Shown here piece after piece: positions 41,093 through 52,500 of a stretch of 64,000 nt of DNA. Every line of letters begins with the position of its first letter. Within the stretch, counting starts at the first letter, position 1. The stretch comes from Myxococcales bacterium. Lineage in GTDB: Bacteria; Myxococcota_A; Polyangia; Haliangiales; Haliangiaceae. Below the pieces are notes generated by a model, which was not told where the DNA came from, made no database searches, and saw only the letters and a program-made list of their open reading frames with translations. The position numbers were made by a program, and so were the translations under genes. The DNA lies in assembly GCA_947483555.1 (NCBI GenBank), contig CANKMW010000026.1, forward strand, positions 1 through 64,000, in the 5' to 3' direction.

Positions 41093-41096
<4 letters not shown>

Positions 41097-41854
41097 AAGC
41101 GTGGCTGCAGCGGCACGGCGAGTCGGTGATCGCACCGGTGGTGCTGGCCTCGCTGTACGCCGTGCTCATGCTCACGTCGCAGGCCGGCCGCACGGCGGAG
41201 ATCGTGGCGGCGATGTTCTTCGTCGCGATCATCGGCCTGTACTTCGGCGTGCGTCGCCTGCGCGTGCACGCGTCGGCGAGCCGGCTGGCGGCGATCGGCA
41301 GGCCCGACCAGCTGCTCGAGCTGGTGGCGCGCGAGCTGCCGCGGCGCTTGACCGCCGGCACGCGGGCACCGATCCACGTCTTCGCGGCGATGGCCCACAA
41401 CCTGCTCGGCGAGTTCGCGGCGGCGCGGCGCTCGCTGGATGACGCCGGCATCGTGCCCGGCACCAAGGCCCTGCGCAGCTGGCAGTTCCTGTGGGCGGTC
41501 GCCGACGTCCACACCCGGACCGCGAGCGGCGACGCCGAGGGGGCGCGACGGACCTACGCCCGCGCGATCCAGCCGTTTCGTGGCATCGCGGTCGGCGGCG
41601 TCGAGCTGATGGCGATCGAGGCCGACGCCCGCATCCGGCTCGCCGACGGCAAGGCCGCCGAGGCCCGCGAGCTGGTGGCGCCGATGGTCAAGGACATCCG
41701 GCTCGGACCCGCGGCGCGCGGCCAGCTCCACGCCCTGATCTCGCGCGCCGCCGCCGCCGCCGGCGACGACGCCGCCGCGACCGCCCACGCCGACCAGGCG
41801 CGGGCGCTGGCGCCGCGCTGCGCGCTGGTCGCGGTCGCGCCGGCCTCGCCGTGA
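41093..41854 (+). CDS. Membrane-anchored TPR-like protein
   Basis: 253 residues from GTG overlapping the DAHP synthase stop (GTGA). Two N-terminal membrane helices (about 12-28 and 37-54) are followed by a helical repeat region (APIHVFAAMAHNLLGEFAAA, GDAEGARRTYARAI, DGKAAEARELV, GDDAAATAHADQA) typical of degenerate TPRs facing the cytoplasm. Function unknown; its coupling to aromatic biosynthesis is probably incidental. Confidence 0.65.
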
Positions 41855-42747
41855 CCCGCTGGGTGATCATCGGCGCCGGTTACACCGGCGAGCGGGTCGC
41901 GAGGTTGCTGTGCACGCGCGGCGACGACGTCACGGTCACGCGGCGCACGACGGAGGGTGCGGCGGCGGCCGCGCTCAGCACCGGGGCTCGGGGCGTCGCC
42001 GTCGACCTGGCGACGGCGACGATCGACGAGGTCGCCACGATGATCGGACGTGGCGGTACGGGCGCGGTCATCGCCGTGACCGCGCCGCCGTCGGACCCGG
42101 ACGGGGCCGCCGAAGAGCGCCTGGCGGCGGCGGCGCTTCGCGCTGGTGCCCACCGCCTCGTGTACGTGTCATCGACTGGCGTCTACGCCGCCGCGAGCGG
42201 CGCCTGGGTCGACGAGGACTTCGCGATCGCGCCGATCACCGCCGCTGGCCGCGCCCGACTCGCCGCCGAGACTGCCCTCGCCGCCGGCCCGGTGCCATGC
42301 GTGCGCCTGCGGGCCGCCGGCATCCACGGCCCGGGGCGCGGCGTGCTGGCGCGCCTGCGCGCCGGCACCTACCGCATCGTCGGCCCCGGCGACACCCAGG
42401 TCAGCCGCGTGCACGTCGACGATCTGGCGGCCACGGTGGTGCTGGCCGGCGACGCCGCGGCCCCGGGGCCGGTCTACAACGTCGCCGACGACGACCCGTG
42501 CACGTCGAACCAGCTGGCGGCCGCGGTCGCGGCGGAGTTGCACCTCCCGATGCCGCCTTCGGTTCCGCTCGAGCAGGTCGACGCCGAGATCGCCGCCATG
42601 TTCACCGCCGACCGCAAGATCGACAACCGTCGCCTCAAGCGGGAGCTGGCCTGGGAGCCGCGCTACCCGTCGTGGCGGATGGTGCTCGCCGACGAGGTGC
42701 AGGTCGCGGTCAAGGCACCCGATCGAGCTCGGCCAGGATCTGGTTGA
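41851..42747 (+). CDS. NAD-dependent epimerase/dehydratase-family protein (YeeZ-like SDR)
   Basis: 298 residues, atypical short-chain dehydrogenase. The N-terminal WVIIGAGYTGERVARLL gives the GxGxxG dinucleotide site, and VYVSSTGVYAAASG the region of the usual Tyr; a full YxxxK is not evident. Late NRRLKRELAWEPRYPSW is typical of the SDR a5/YeeZ group. GTG start overlaps the preceding stop by 4 bp. The 3' end overlaps the convergent CheY gene by 38 bp. Substrate unknown. Confidence 0.8.
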   Translation: MTRWVIIGAGYTGERVARLLCTRGDDVTVTRRTTEGAAAAALSTGARGVAVDLATATIDEVATMIGRGGTGAVIAVTAPPSDPDGAAEERLAAAALRAGAHRLVYVSSTGVYAAASGAWVDEDFAIAPITAAGRARLAAETALAAGPVPCVRLRAAGIHGPGRGVLARLRAGTYRIVGPGDTQVSRVHVDDLAATVVLAGDAAAPGPVYNVADDDPCTSNQLAAAVAAELHLPMPPSVPLEQVDAEIAAMFTADRKIDNRRLKRELAWEPRYPSWRMVLADEVQVAVKAPDRARPGSG

Positions 42748-43096
42748 CCGTCGCCGCCAGCTGCGGACCACGCACCGGCTTGGTCACATAGGCGACCACG
42801 CCCAGCGAGGTGGCGCGATCGACGTCGCCCTTCCCGCTCTCGGTCGAGATGACGATCACCGGCAGCCGCCGCGGCAACGCCGCCAGATGCTCGAGGAACG
42901 TGAAGCCGTCCATGACGGGCATGTTGATGTCGAGCAGCACCAGATCGAAGGGCTCGCGGGCCAGGAGAGCGAGGGCCTGCGCGCCGTGCTCGGCCTCGGC
43001 GAAGGCCAGGCCCGGGATCCGGCGCAAGGTCAGGGCGAGGAGCTGGCGCATCGTCGGCGAGTCCTCGACGACCAGTGCGCGCCGCGCGGTGCTCAT
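42710..43096 (-). CDS. Single-domain response regulator (CheY-like)
   Basis: 128 residues: ALVVEDSPTMRQLL acidic pair, LVLLDINMPVMDG phospho-acceptor Asp, VIVISTES switch Thr/Ser position and VTKPVRG lysine. There is no output domain. A strong GGAGG lies four bases before the ATG, unlike the leaderless-looking genes elsewhere. It follows, on the same strand, a DUF4388 protein and a GAF protein (57 bp gap), suggesting a signalling unit. Confidence 0.93.
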   Translation of the reverse strand: MSTARRALVVEDSPTMRQLLALTLRRIPGLAFAEAEHGAQALALLAREPFDLVLLDINMPVMDGFTFLEHLAALPRRLPVIVISTESGKGDVDRATSLGVVAYVTKPVRGPQLAATVNQILAELDRVP

Positions 43097-43153
43097 GATT
43101 CCTCCTTCACGGTCACGGCCCTCGATCATCGTGGCACAACCTGGCCGGTCACG

Positions 43154-44359
43154 TCAGCGCGCGCGGCTGATGTGACGGCGCAGGATCTCGTTCTCGATGG
43201 CGAGCCCGAACTGTCCGCACGCGATCTCGAGGAGATCGACGTTGCCGATCGACTCCGCGCGCGTGCCGTTGTCGGCGTAGATGACGGCGATCAGTCGCCG
43301 GCCGCGCACCGGGAATAGCAGGCCGTGCCCCGACGCCGGCATGCCGAGCATGCCCGGCAGCGGCTCGGGAAGCTGCACCCGGTCCCAGTCGATCGTCTGT
43401 GGGTCCTCGAGCCTCATGCAGTCCGCGAAGCCGCCGCCGGGATCGTAGGTGAGCGTGAGGCGGTGGGTGGTGTCCGACAGGAGCTCGCGGTCGCGGGCCC
43501 TCCCGAACGCGGTCAGCACGACCATCGTGTCACGCCGAGCGGTGAACAAGATCCCGCGATCGGCCGCCTGAGCGACGATGCCCATCAGATTGAGCGACAA
43601 GCGCGAAGACGCCAGGCCGGACCGGATGTCGCGCAGCAGCTCGCGCACGTGCGCCAGCGTCGGCCCCGGCGCCGGGCTCTCGACTCCGACCTGGGGTGCA
43701 ACCGGGGCGGGCGGCGCCGGAGGCGGCGGCGATTCCGGAGCCACCCGCGGGCGTTCCGGGGGGGGCGTGTCGATCACGGCTTTCGGGCCCTGCTTGGCGG
43801 CGAAGCGCGCCGTTGCTGCCGCCGCCTCCTTCGTCAGCGACGGCCGACTGTCCCGCGTCCGCTCATCGGACAACCGCAGCGCCTCCATCAGCACGACCTG
43901 CGTGTCCATGTCGACCTGCAGCACGACCTCGTTGGGCGCGAACAGGAGATCGGGGTCATAGCGGACTTCCTCGACCACGAAGCGGAAGGTGCCGCGCTGC
44001 CATGACAGCAGCTCGAACACCGTCTGCTCCATCTTGTTGGCGACCGCCTGGCGCAGGCTGTCGCGCGTCACCGCGGAGATCGAGAGCAGGATCTGCCCCA
44101 GGGTTCGGGCCGCGTGCTCGCGTTCGTGCATCGATCGCGCCCGGGCCACGTCGCCAGAGCTCACCTTGCCGCTCTGCTGCAGCAGATCGACCACCGGCGG
44201 CGAGGTCGGACACCAGGCGCTGGCCATGCGGCCGTTGTGGAACGAGACATAGGCGGTCTCGTCGTCGCGCTCGAGGTACAGCGTCCCCGAGCGTCCGCTC
44301 AGGTGAAGGAACTGCAGGAGATCGGGGAACGAAACGTCGCGAAGGTTGCCCCAGATCAT
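43154..44359 (-). CDS. DUF4388 (PATAN) protein with C-terminal GAF-like domain
   Basis: 401 residues. Residues 1-100 match the PATAN/DUF4388 pattern (GNLRDVSFPDLLQFLHLSGR, GTLYLERDDETAYVSFHNG), followed by a helical region where FELLSWQRGTFRFVVEE repeats the same theme. A Pro-rich linker (about 205-235) joins a C-terminal GAF-like domain (LFPVRGRRLIAVIYADNG). Such proteins act in phosphorelay, motility and polarity circuits of myxobacteria. GGAGG lies seven bases before the start. It probably works with the adjacent CheY and GAF proteins. Confidence 0.8.
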   Translation of the reverse strand: MIWGNLRDVSFPDLLQFLHLSGRSGTLYLERDDETAYVSFHNGRMASAWCPTSPPVVDLLQQSGKVSSGDVARARSMHEREHAARTLGQILLSISAVTRDSLRQAVANKMEQTVFELLSWQRGTFRFVVEEVRYDPDLLFAPNEVVLQVDMDTQVVLMEALRLSDERTRDSRPSLTKEAAAATARFAAKQGPKAVIDTPPPERPRVAPESPPPPAPPAPVAPQVGVESPAPGPTLAHVRELLRDIRSGLASSRLSLNLMGIVAQAADRGILFTARRDTMVVLTAFGRARDRELLSDTTHRLTLTYDPGGGFADCMRLEDPQTIDWDRVQLPEPLPGMLGMPASGHGLLFPVRGRRLIAVIYADNGTRAESIGNVDLLEIACGQFGLAIENEILRRHISRAR

Positions 44360-44363
44360 CGCA

Positions 44364-45068
44364 TCACCTCCCGCCCGAGCCCTTGAGCAGATCCATCAAC
44401 CCTTCGAGGGTGCGGAGCTTTCGGGTCCGTTCCTGGAAGATGCGCGCGGCCAGGAGCGCCGAGGCGGCGTGCGCGGCCATGACGTCGAGCAGCTCGCGAT
44501 CCTCGGCCCCGACGCCGCCCTTCTGGGGCAAGAGTCCGAGGATCACCAGCATACCCAGGACCTGGCCCTGCGCCGACAGCGGCACCGCGACCAACGCCGC
44601 CGAGCCGTCTGCCATGCCTACTCGCACCACTCCGTCGACGAGGCCGGCGTCGACCGAGGCGTCGCCGCCCGGGTACCGGTCGCCGGTGAACGGCGAGGCG
44701 AGGCCCTCGCTACGTGCCACGATCTCCATGGTCCCGGTGTCGTCGTCGCGAACCAGCAGCGCGTACCGCTGGGCGCCCAGCAGGTTGATCGCGATCTCGC
44801 AGATCGCGCGCTTGACGTCCTCGAACTCGAGCGACGCATGGAGCTGGAAGGTGGCGACGTAGAGATTGGCGAGCTGCGCCGCCTGGTGCTCGGTAGTCTG
44901 CAGGAGCTCCTGCAGATCGCGGGAATCGGCTTCGAGCCCGGCGACTCGCCGGGTCAGGGCCGCGGTCCCGCGCTCCGTGTCGGCACGGAGGTCGACGAGC
45001 AACTGCCGGAGTTGCTCGACCGCGGCGTCCGCGGCCTCGAAGGTCGGAGAATTGCGGGGTCTGGTCAC
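44364..45068 (-). CDS. Coiled-coil plus GAF-domain protein
   Basis: 234 residues from a GTG start. A coiled coil (about 10-60, AVEQLRQLLVDLRADTERG) precedes a GAF domain (LYVATFQLHASLEFEDVKRA, VAVPLSAQGQVLGMLVILG, DRELLDVMAAHAASALLAARI). It ends 4 bp before the DUF4388 gene, so it heads a three-gene signalling operon. Ligand unknown. The start codon is uncertain by a few residues. Confidence 0.75.
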   Translation of the reverse strand: MTRPRNSPTFEAADAAVEQLRQLLVDLRADTERGTAALTRRVAGLEADSRDLQELLQTTEHQAAQLANLYVATFQLHASLEFEDVKRAICEIAINLLGAQRYALLVRDDDTGTMEIVARSEGLASPFTGDRYPGGDASVDAGLVDGVVRVGMADGSAALVAVPLSAQGQVLGMLVILGLLPQKGGVGAEDRELLDVMAAHAASALLAARIFQERTRKLRTLEGLMDLLKGSGGR

Positions 45069-45208
45069 GGCGAGCCGGCGCGGGTCTCCACGCGATCCCT
45101 GGGGCGATTCTACTGCAAGAACCCAACGACCTGCACGACCCGCCGCCGGGTTACCGCCGACGCGTGGCCTGACCTGGAATTGACGCCATCGCGCGCTATC
45201 ATCGAGGC

Positions 45209-45907
45209 GTGGATCCGCGGCGCTTGTTTCCGTCCGTCCAGTGGATGCTGGCCTTCGTGCTGGTCGCCGACGCCGCCGTGCTGGGGACCATCGCCGCGGT
45301 GACCCGGCCCGGCGCCGAGGCCGCACCACGTCTGCCGCCGCCGACGGGCAAGGCGCCGGCCACCAAGCTGGCGGCGGCGCCGCCGCTCGATGCCAGCTGG
45401 GCGATGTGCTTCCACGACAAGAAGGACGTGTCGCGGGTCGCCATCACCTACCTCGACGCCGGCATCGACGCCAAGGTCACCGAGAGCGAGGTGCTGCGCT
45501 GGTTCGGCAAGCTCTCGTACGACTCGATCGACGTCTGGAAGCTCGAGCACAAGGACGGCACCCGCCGCATCGCCTTCGAGCTCGACTGGACCAGGTGGCC
45601 AGGCCCGCCGAGCTGGGACGAGGTCACGCGCGGCTGGCGCGGTGACGACCTGTGCAGCGCGCTGCGCTTCGATCTGATCAAGCGCGGGGTCGGCCGGCCG
45701 CGCCCGGCCGCGGTCAAGGCGTCCCCCGATCCGGCGGTGCGCGGTCGCCACGACTTCGAGTTCTTCGACGAGCGTCGCGAGGATCGCTACGCCGACCGCG
45801 ACCTCGCGGGCACGCTCGCCGACGTCGTCGCTGCCGGCCGGGTGCCCGAGCTGTTGCAATGGACCCGGCCCGCCACCGCGGTCAGCAACGGCAAGCCGCC
45901 GCCGTGA
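45209..45907 (+). CDS. Hypothetical membrane-anchored protein
   Basis: 232 residues from GTG, with one N-terminal helix (WMLAFVLVADAAVLGTIAAV) and an extracytoplasmic part containing WAMCFHDKKDVSR and LCSALRFDLIKRG, giving one possible disulphide. No known family recognised. TATCAT at 45197-45202 lies six bases before the GTG. It overlaps the next gene by 4 bp. Confidence 0.6.
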   Translation: MDPRRLFPSVQWMLAFVLVADAAVLGTIAAVTRPGAEAAPRLPPPTGKAPATKLAAAPPLDASWAMCFHDKKDVSRVAITYLDAGIDAKVTESEVLRWFGKLSYDSIDVWKLEHKDGTRRIAFELDWTRWPGPPSWDEVTRGWRGDDLCSALRFDLIKRGVGRPRPAAVKASPDPAVRGRHDFEFFDERREDRYADRDLAGTLADVVAAGRVPELLQWTRPATAVSNGKPPP

Positions 45908-46509
45908 CGATCCGCAAGCCGCGCCCCCGGCTGCACGTCCGCCTGCCGGCGGTGGTCGCCGCCGCGGTGGTGGCGACCGTGGTCGGGCTCGGGCTGGTCA
46001 GCGGCGGCGGACCATCCTACGGCGGTGCCATCCGCGATCAGCGCCGCGCCGTGACCCGCGCGCCCGCCTCGCCGCCCCGCCCGCCGGGCGGCGGCGAGGT
46101 GCTGCTGTGCGCGCGCGGCGCCACCAGCTTCGCGAGCGCGGCGGCCGCGGCCGCGGGCGCGTCCCTGCGCCGCACCGACGGCGTGGTCGAACCGAGCGTG
46201 CTGGCGGCGGCCTCGAGCGCCGCCATCGAGGCCGGCCGCTGGGCCGAGATCGCCGCCGGTGGCCCGGCGCTGCCGCGACGCATGGGCCTGGTCGGTGGCG
46301 CCACCGTCGCGCCGCCCGAACAGCGCTGCGATGGCGGCCCCGCGTTCGCCCAGGCGCGGGTCAACGCACGCGCCGCGCTGCCGGCGACCCCGCCGCCACC
46401 CGCGATCAAGGCGCCGGCGAAGAAGCCGGCGAAGCCGTCGCGGCGGTTGTCGACGACGGCGACGACGGCGCGGAAACCGGCGCCGCCGGCGTCGACCAAG
46501 GTCCCGTGA
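45904..46509 (+). CDS. Hypothetical membrane-anchored protein
   Basis: 201 residues from a GTG overlapping the previous stop (GTGA). An N-terminal helix (VRLPAVVAAAVVATVVGLGLV) is followed by a low-complexity Ala/Pro-rich region with two Cys. The C-terminal 35 codons overlap the 3' end of the giant minus-strand gene by 104 bp and are Lys/Pro/Thr-rich (APAKKPAKPSRR). The coupling supports that it is real, but codon bias alone cannot exclude an artefact. Confidence 0.45.
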   Translation: MTIRKPRPRLHVRLPAVVAAAVVATVVGLGLVSGGGPSYGGAIRDQRRAVTRAPASPPRPPGGGEVLLCARGATSFASAAAAAAGASLRRTDGVVEPSVLAAASSAAIEAGRWAEIAAGGPALPRRMGLVGGATVAPPEQRCDGGPAFAQARVNARAALPATPPPPAIKAPAKKPAKPSRRLSTTATTARKPAPPASTKVP

Positions 46510-49500
46510 AATAGTCGCTGATCGCGGCCAGGTAGTGGCGGGCCGCGATGGTCGCCGCGCTCTTGCCGATGCGCTCGAAGCGCAGCCCGAGCGTGAAGCG
46601 CTCGATGCCGCGCTCGGTCCGCACGCCGAACGCGATCAGGAACAGACTGTCGTCGGGAACCGGCTGGCCGCAGGCCAGCCAGTACGGCTGATCCTCGGCT
46701 CGCTCCGGCCGCCCCGCGATGGTCTTGCGGGCGTTGGCGCGCGCGCACTTGGCGGCATCCTCGGCGACGTCGCCGAGCGAGTCGATGGTGCCGCTCTTGG
46801 CGCCATACAGGACGATGCGCGGATCCTCGAGCAGCGGACGCATCGCGCGCGCCGCGGTGCCCCGGCCGCGGAACACACCACACAGGGCGCCGGCGGCGCC
46901 GCGCACGGTCCGATCGTGACCCTCGGCGCATGGCTCGGGGGCGACGCCGGCGACCGGGACCGGGAACCACGACGCCGCCAGGCGGAAGGTCCCGTCGGTG
47001 GCCGGATCGTAGACCACGCGCCCGAACGCGTCGGTGAGCTGGGCCAGCGAGCCGATCGAGTGCTTGCCCGAGCCGCGCAGGAACTGGAGATACTCGCGCA
47101 TCGGCACGTCGGCGGGCCGCGGCTCCTCACCGTAGATCTCGAAGCGATCCGGCCCCAGCCCGACCAGGCGACGCAGCCGGGACGACGGCCGCGCGATCGG
47201 CAGCGCGCGCGCCGCGCAGACGTCGCCGCGGAGCTGCCGCGCGCAGGCGTCGGCGCCATCGATGCACAGCTCGCGGCCGATCAGGGCCTCGAAGCGGCGC
47301 CACATCGCGGTGCGGCGGAGGCCGGCGAGGATCACGCGCCGCGCCGTGATCACCGACGCGCCGTCGTAGCTGGTCTCCACCGGCTGGTCGTGGCCGCCGA
47401 GGTTGCGCGCCGTGACCTCGGCGAACGACAGCCGCCGGTCCCCGACCCGCAGCTCGCCGTCGGGCAGCGCGGTGCCGAGGATGCCGAGCGCCGCCATGAA
47501 CCAGTTCGAGGACTCGGACAGGAACCGGTAGACATCGACGTCGGCGGTCGGCTCGCCGCCACGCCACAGCTCGGTGGGCGGGCAGTGGCCGAGGATGGCG
47601 TGCGCCCCGCTGGCACAGCCGTGCCGCGGACTGGCCGCCAGCAGCAGCTGCGCGAGCTGATCGGGCGCCGCCAGCTCGACGGCGCGCGCCAGCAGCGGCT
47701 TGAGCGTCGAGCCCACCGCGATCGGCGCGTTCCACTCCACCTTCTCCGAGCTGTCTTCCTCGGCGACCGCCAGCAGCGCGCCGGTGCGCGGGTCGCGATT
47801 CTCGAGCACCCGCATCAGGTGCTGTTCGATCTCGGGCGTCGCCGGCGCGAACGCCGAGCTGGCCCGGCCGGGGACGAACTCACCCTGGGCGACGATCTCG
47901 CCGCTGTCGCCGCGCAGGAGCATGAACTGGGCCTCGGTCGCCGGCACCGACTTCTCGGCGGCGATGCCGTCGAGCTTGAGCCACTCCACCGGGCGGGCGG
48001 CGATCAGCTCGGTGAGGTGACGCAACGCGATCGTGAGCTCGGGTTGCAGCGAGATCCGGCACTCGATGACGCCGTCGTAGGTGCTGCGCGCGCACACCTG
48101 CGGATTGAGCCCGACGTCGAGGCTGCGCCCGCCGGCCTCCGCGAGTGGCTCGCTGGCCCGCGCCGCCGGCGGCTTCAGCGTGCCGCACAACGCCGCGCTC
48201 GCCGCCGCGTCACCGCCGCGCGCGATGCCGTCGGAGCGCGTCTGCTCGATCGCGTCGAGCGCGACCTGGACCCAGCCGTCGAGGCCCAGCGACATGCTCG
48301 GATCGACGCTCGACCAGCCCAGCTCGGGCAGATCGCCGCCCAGCACGTAGTGACGCCGGCGCGCGGCGCCCAGCGTGCGCACGTCGTCGGCGAGCAGCAT
48401 GTCGACCGCGGTGTCCTCGCCGCCCCACTTGCGCGGTGGCCGGTACAGCCACAGGTTGCGCGACTCGCGACCGCCGATGACCAGCACCGCGATGCTCTCG
48501 AGCGGCAGCGGCACCGGTGCACCGGCGCTCGCCGGCTCGGTCAGCTTCCAGCCGCTGGGCTCGGCCTCGAGCACCTGCACCAGCTGGCGCGGCGGCAGCT
48601 TCTCGAACGTCCACACCGTGCCGCGGGCCTCGAGCGTGCCGCCGTCGCGCGCGATCTCGACGGTCAGATCGTCGGCGAGGCGGACCTTCTCGGCCGCGAA
48701 CACGCCGGCCTGGGCGCGCGAGACATCGACCTCGCCGGCACCGGGTCGGAGGCGCACGGTGACGTGACCGGCGATCAGCTCGCCCTTGTCGTGAGCCGCC
48801 ACGCCCATCGGCCGCGCCACCAGCCGCACGCGCTGGCCGCGGAACGGGCGCCGATCCTGGCGCCGCAGGGCGCCCAGCGCGCCGCCGGGCAGCGCGACCT
48901 CGCACGCCGCGATCGCCTCGCCGCCCGACGTGCCGCTGCCCTGGCTGCCGGCGACCGGCCGCACGTCGAGGGTCACCTCGGGCCAGCCGAACGACCACCG
49001 CGCGCGGCAGGTCGGCGTGCCGTCGTCGTCGCCGCGCTCGAACCGCCAGCGGGCGTCGCCGCGCTGGCAGGTGCGGCCGCGGGGATCGGCGAGGAAGCGG
49101 CGGACCTCGGCGACCGCCTGCTCGCGGTCGGCGGTCCAGCGCGCCCGCAGCTGGCGGTGGAAGCGGCGCGAGGTGTCGTCGATCGGTTCCCCGAGCAGCT
49201 CGGTCGGCACCAGGGCCGCCGGGTCCGCGCTGCGAACCTCGTCCGCTCTGCACTGGAGGCGCGAGGCGTAGTCGGCGGCGTGGCCGAGGCCCTCGAAGCC
49301 ATGGGCGACATCGCCGGCGGCGTCGACGGGATCGGGCCGCTCGAGGGCGAAGCGCGACGCGCGCGCGATGAGGGCGACACCCGCGACCGCGACCAGGGCG
49401 GCGACCGCGACCGCGAGGCGGCGCGCCCCGATGAAGCCGCGACCGAGCCGCAGGCCGGCGTCGGGGTCGGGACCGGCGTCGCCGGCGACGTCGCGGCCGC

Positions 49501-52500
49501 CGAGGGCGATCCAGGTGGTGACGCCAAACAGCAGCCAGAAGTCGGTCGGGCTGTCGAGCCCGAGCCCCGGCCACGAGATGCCGGTCAGCGGCAGGACGCC
49601 GAGCGACGCCAGCGGTTGATAGACCCACAGCGTGCCGAGCACCGCGGCGGCCAGCGCGCGCCCACGGTGGGCAAGGCTGCCGTGGCTGAAGCGCTCGCTG
49701 GCGAGCAGCCATAGCCCGAGCGCGCCGACCAGGACCAGCGCCGCGACCGCGACCAGCCCCAGCGCGCCGGTCTCGCGCACGAACAGCACCGGCAGGTAGT
49801 CATTCTCGATCGACTGCCAGACGCCGCGATCGACGACCTGGGCGCCGAAGTAACCCTGCCCGGTCGGCCACGACCCCGCGGACGCCGGCACGATGGTCTC
49901 GCGCCACGCCGCCAGCCCGGCCAGGAAGTCGCGGTCGTCGCGCAGGAGCGCATAACCGGGATCGAGCACACCCGACAGCCGCGACGCGTGCCGGCTCTCG
50001 GAATCGGTGAACGCCTCGAGCAGCGGCCCCTGCAGGATCGTGATGCCGATCGCGGCGATGCCGATGGTCGCCAGCATGATCAGCACGAACCGACGGTGAC
50101 CGGCGGTCGGATTGCGCCGCGACCAGACGGTCGCGACCGCCGCGACCAGGACCGTGAACACGACCGGCGCCAGCAGCGCGCCGCGGGTCATCGCCGGACC
50201 CAGGTCGGCGTGGGTCCGCATCGCCCAGCCGATCACGAACACCGCCACCGCCGCGAAGATGGCGGCGTGGGCACGGACCAGCGGCGCGTGCTGGCGATCG
50301 AAGCTGCCGAGCTTGCCGCGATCGGGGTCCGCGAAGCAGGCGTCGTGCCCGGCGAGCAGAAAGCCGATCGGCACGCCGGGACCGAGCAGCGCGACCCCGA
50401 CGCCGATGTCGTACACGAACGTGGCGACGGCGGCGAGGACGACCGCCGCCGCCGCCGCGATCCGCACCACCCGATCACGCGCCCGATCACGCGCCCGATC
50501 ACGCGCCCGATCACGCGCGGTCATCGCGTCGCGCGCGACCAGGTAGACCAGTCCGACGGTGATGCAGGCCAGCGGTAGCTTGAGGACCACGGCGGTCTTG
50601 GCCCACGCCGCGCCAGCGAAGCCAGTGGCGGCGACCACCAGCGCCACCGCGAGCAGGCGTTCGGCGGGGCCGCGGAACAACCGGGCCACGGCGCCGTGCG
50701 CGCGAGCCAGCCGCGAGCCGGCCGCCGGCGGCCTCGCGACCAGCGCGCTCAGCCCGGTGGACAGGCCGAGCGCGAGCGACAGCGCCGCCTGGGCGGCGAT
50801 CATGAAGGTGCCGCGGGTCTCGCGCACCAGCTCGAGCTGGGCGCGCAGGGCGTGACCGCCGGCGACCACGGTGACCAGCCACGCGGCGGCGGCCAGGACC
50901 AGCACCCGCGGCCGGCCGCGCTCGGCGCCGTCGTGAGCAGCGAGCACGGCGGCGGCGGCCAGCGCGGCGGCGCCGAGCAGCAGCAAGAGCTGGTTGCCGG
51001 CCACCCGCTCGCCGATCGCCTCGTACTCGCGCATCATGTCGAGGCGGTGCGCCCACAGCAGGCGCCACACGCCGAGGGCCGCGAACAGGGTGCTCGACCA
51101 GGCCAGCGCCAGGCCGCGCCCGACCCGGGCCCGGGTCAGCTCGCTGCGGGCGCGCGCCCCGAGGACCAGCAAGAACACCAGCGCCGGCGCGACCAGCAGC
51201 AGCGCCGCCCACAGCGAGCGCGCGTCGGTCCCGGCGACGTCGGGCACCAGCCGCCGGACCTCGAACGCGAACGGCGGCGAGAACGGCAACACGCAGCTGG
51301 CGCCGATGTCGCCCGATTCGACGCGCTCGCGCGGCGTCGGCGACGACTCGGGCAACGACGGCAAGATCGGCCCGCGGCGGGCCAGCCACTCCGCGCACGG
51401 CGCCAGCACGTCGCGGGGCGGGAAGAACAGCTCGGCGCGTCCGGCGGGCGCCGGCACCTCCCACAGCGTGATGCCGGGGACGGCATCGGCGAGCGCGCCG
51501 ATCTGCAGCAACGTGCCGGCCGCGATCTCGGTGTGTTCGGCCTCGAGGCCGCGGGCGCCGGCGCGCAACGGCGTCACCCGCACCGCGACCGTGGCCGCGG
51601 CGGGCAGCTTGGCGTCGTCGCGCGGCGCCGCACCGAGGTCGCGCTCGAACGCCAGCGCGGCGACGATCTTGCCGTCGCGACACAGGACCGCGACGATCAC
51701 GCCGGTGCCATCGAGGTGCACGACCGTGGCTCGGCCCGGGCGACGGGCGGCCAGGCGATCGAAGCCGGCCGCCGCCAGCCGCGCCCGCACCAGGTGATCG
51801 CGACACCAGCGCCGGCCGACCGCGGCCTGGCCGTGGGCGACGATGTCGCCGGTCAGCGGCAGCAGCGCGTCGGCGGCGCGCGGATGGACGCTGAGCGCGA
51901 CCTCGGTGCTGGTCGGCTCGGGCCGCGCCACCGCCGCGACCCGCAGCCCCTGTGGGCCGTGGGCCGAGACGTCGAGGAGATCCCAGCCCCGTTGCGCCTC
52001 GTCGAGCCCGTAGCGGCGAGGCAGCCGCAGGTCGGCAGCCGGCGAATAGCCGACCACGGCACTGCGACGGCTGCCCTTCGACTCGGCGCTTCGCACCTCG
52101 CTCAGGGCGACCGGGGAAGGCGGGTCCGGTTCGCCCGGCTTCGGTTCGCCCAGCTTCGGTTCGCCCGGCTTCGGTTCGCCCAGTATCCGTTCGTCCTGAG
52201 CGACACCGCGAAGCGGTGGAGTCGAAGGACGCGCTTCCACCAGGGGGACCGCGAGCTGGACCGCGCGCACGAACAGGCGGGCCCGCGCCGGTGCGATGGC
52301 CTGCGCGCCGCCACCCGCGGCGATGCGATCGCGGCCGTCGTGAGCGAACGCACCGCCCCACACCCACGCCGCCGTCACCCCGAGCACCGCGACCACCAGC
52401 GCATACCCCAGCACGATGCCGCGCGGCACCGCGGCCCGCGGTTCGGTGCGGGCGCGCCGGGTGGCGCGGATGGCCAGCCCGAGCAGACCGACGAAGCCGG

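Noticed and set aside
50472..50519. Regular short repeats as a possible CRISPR array
   Set aside because: The units are directly adjacent without spacers and are in frame within a coding gene. No CRISPR array or cas gene was seen in the window.
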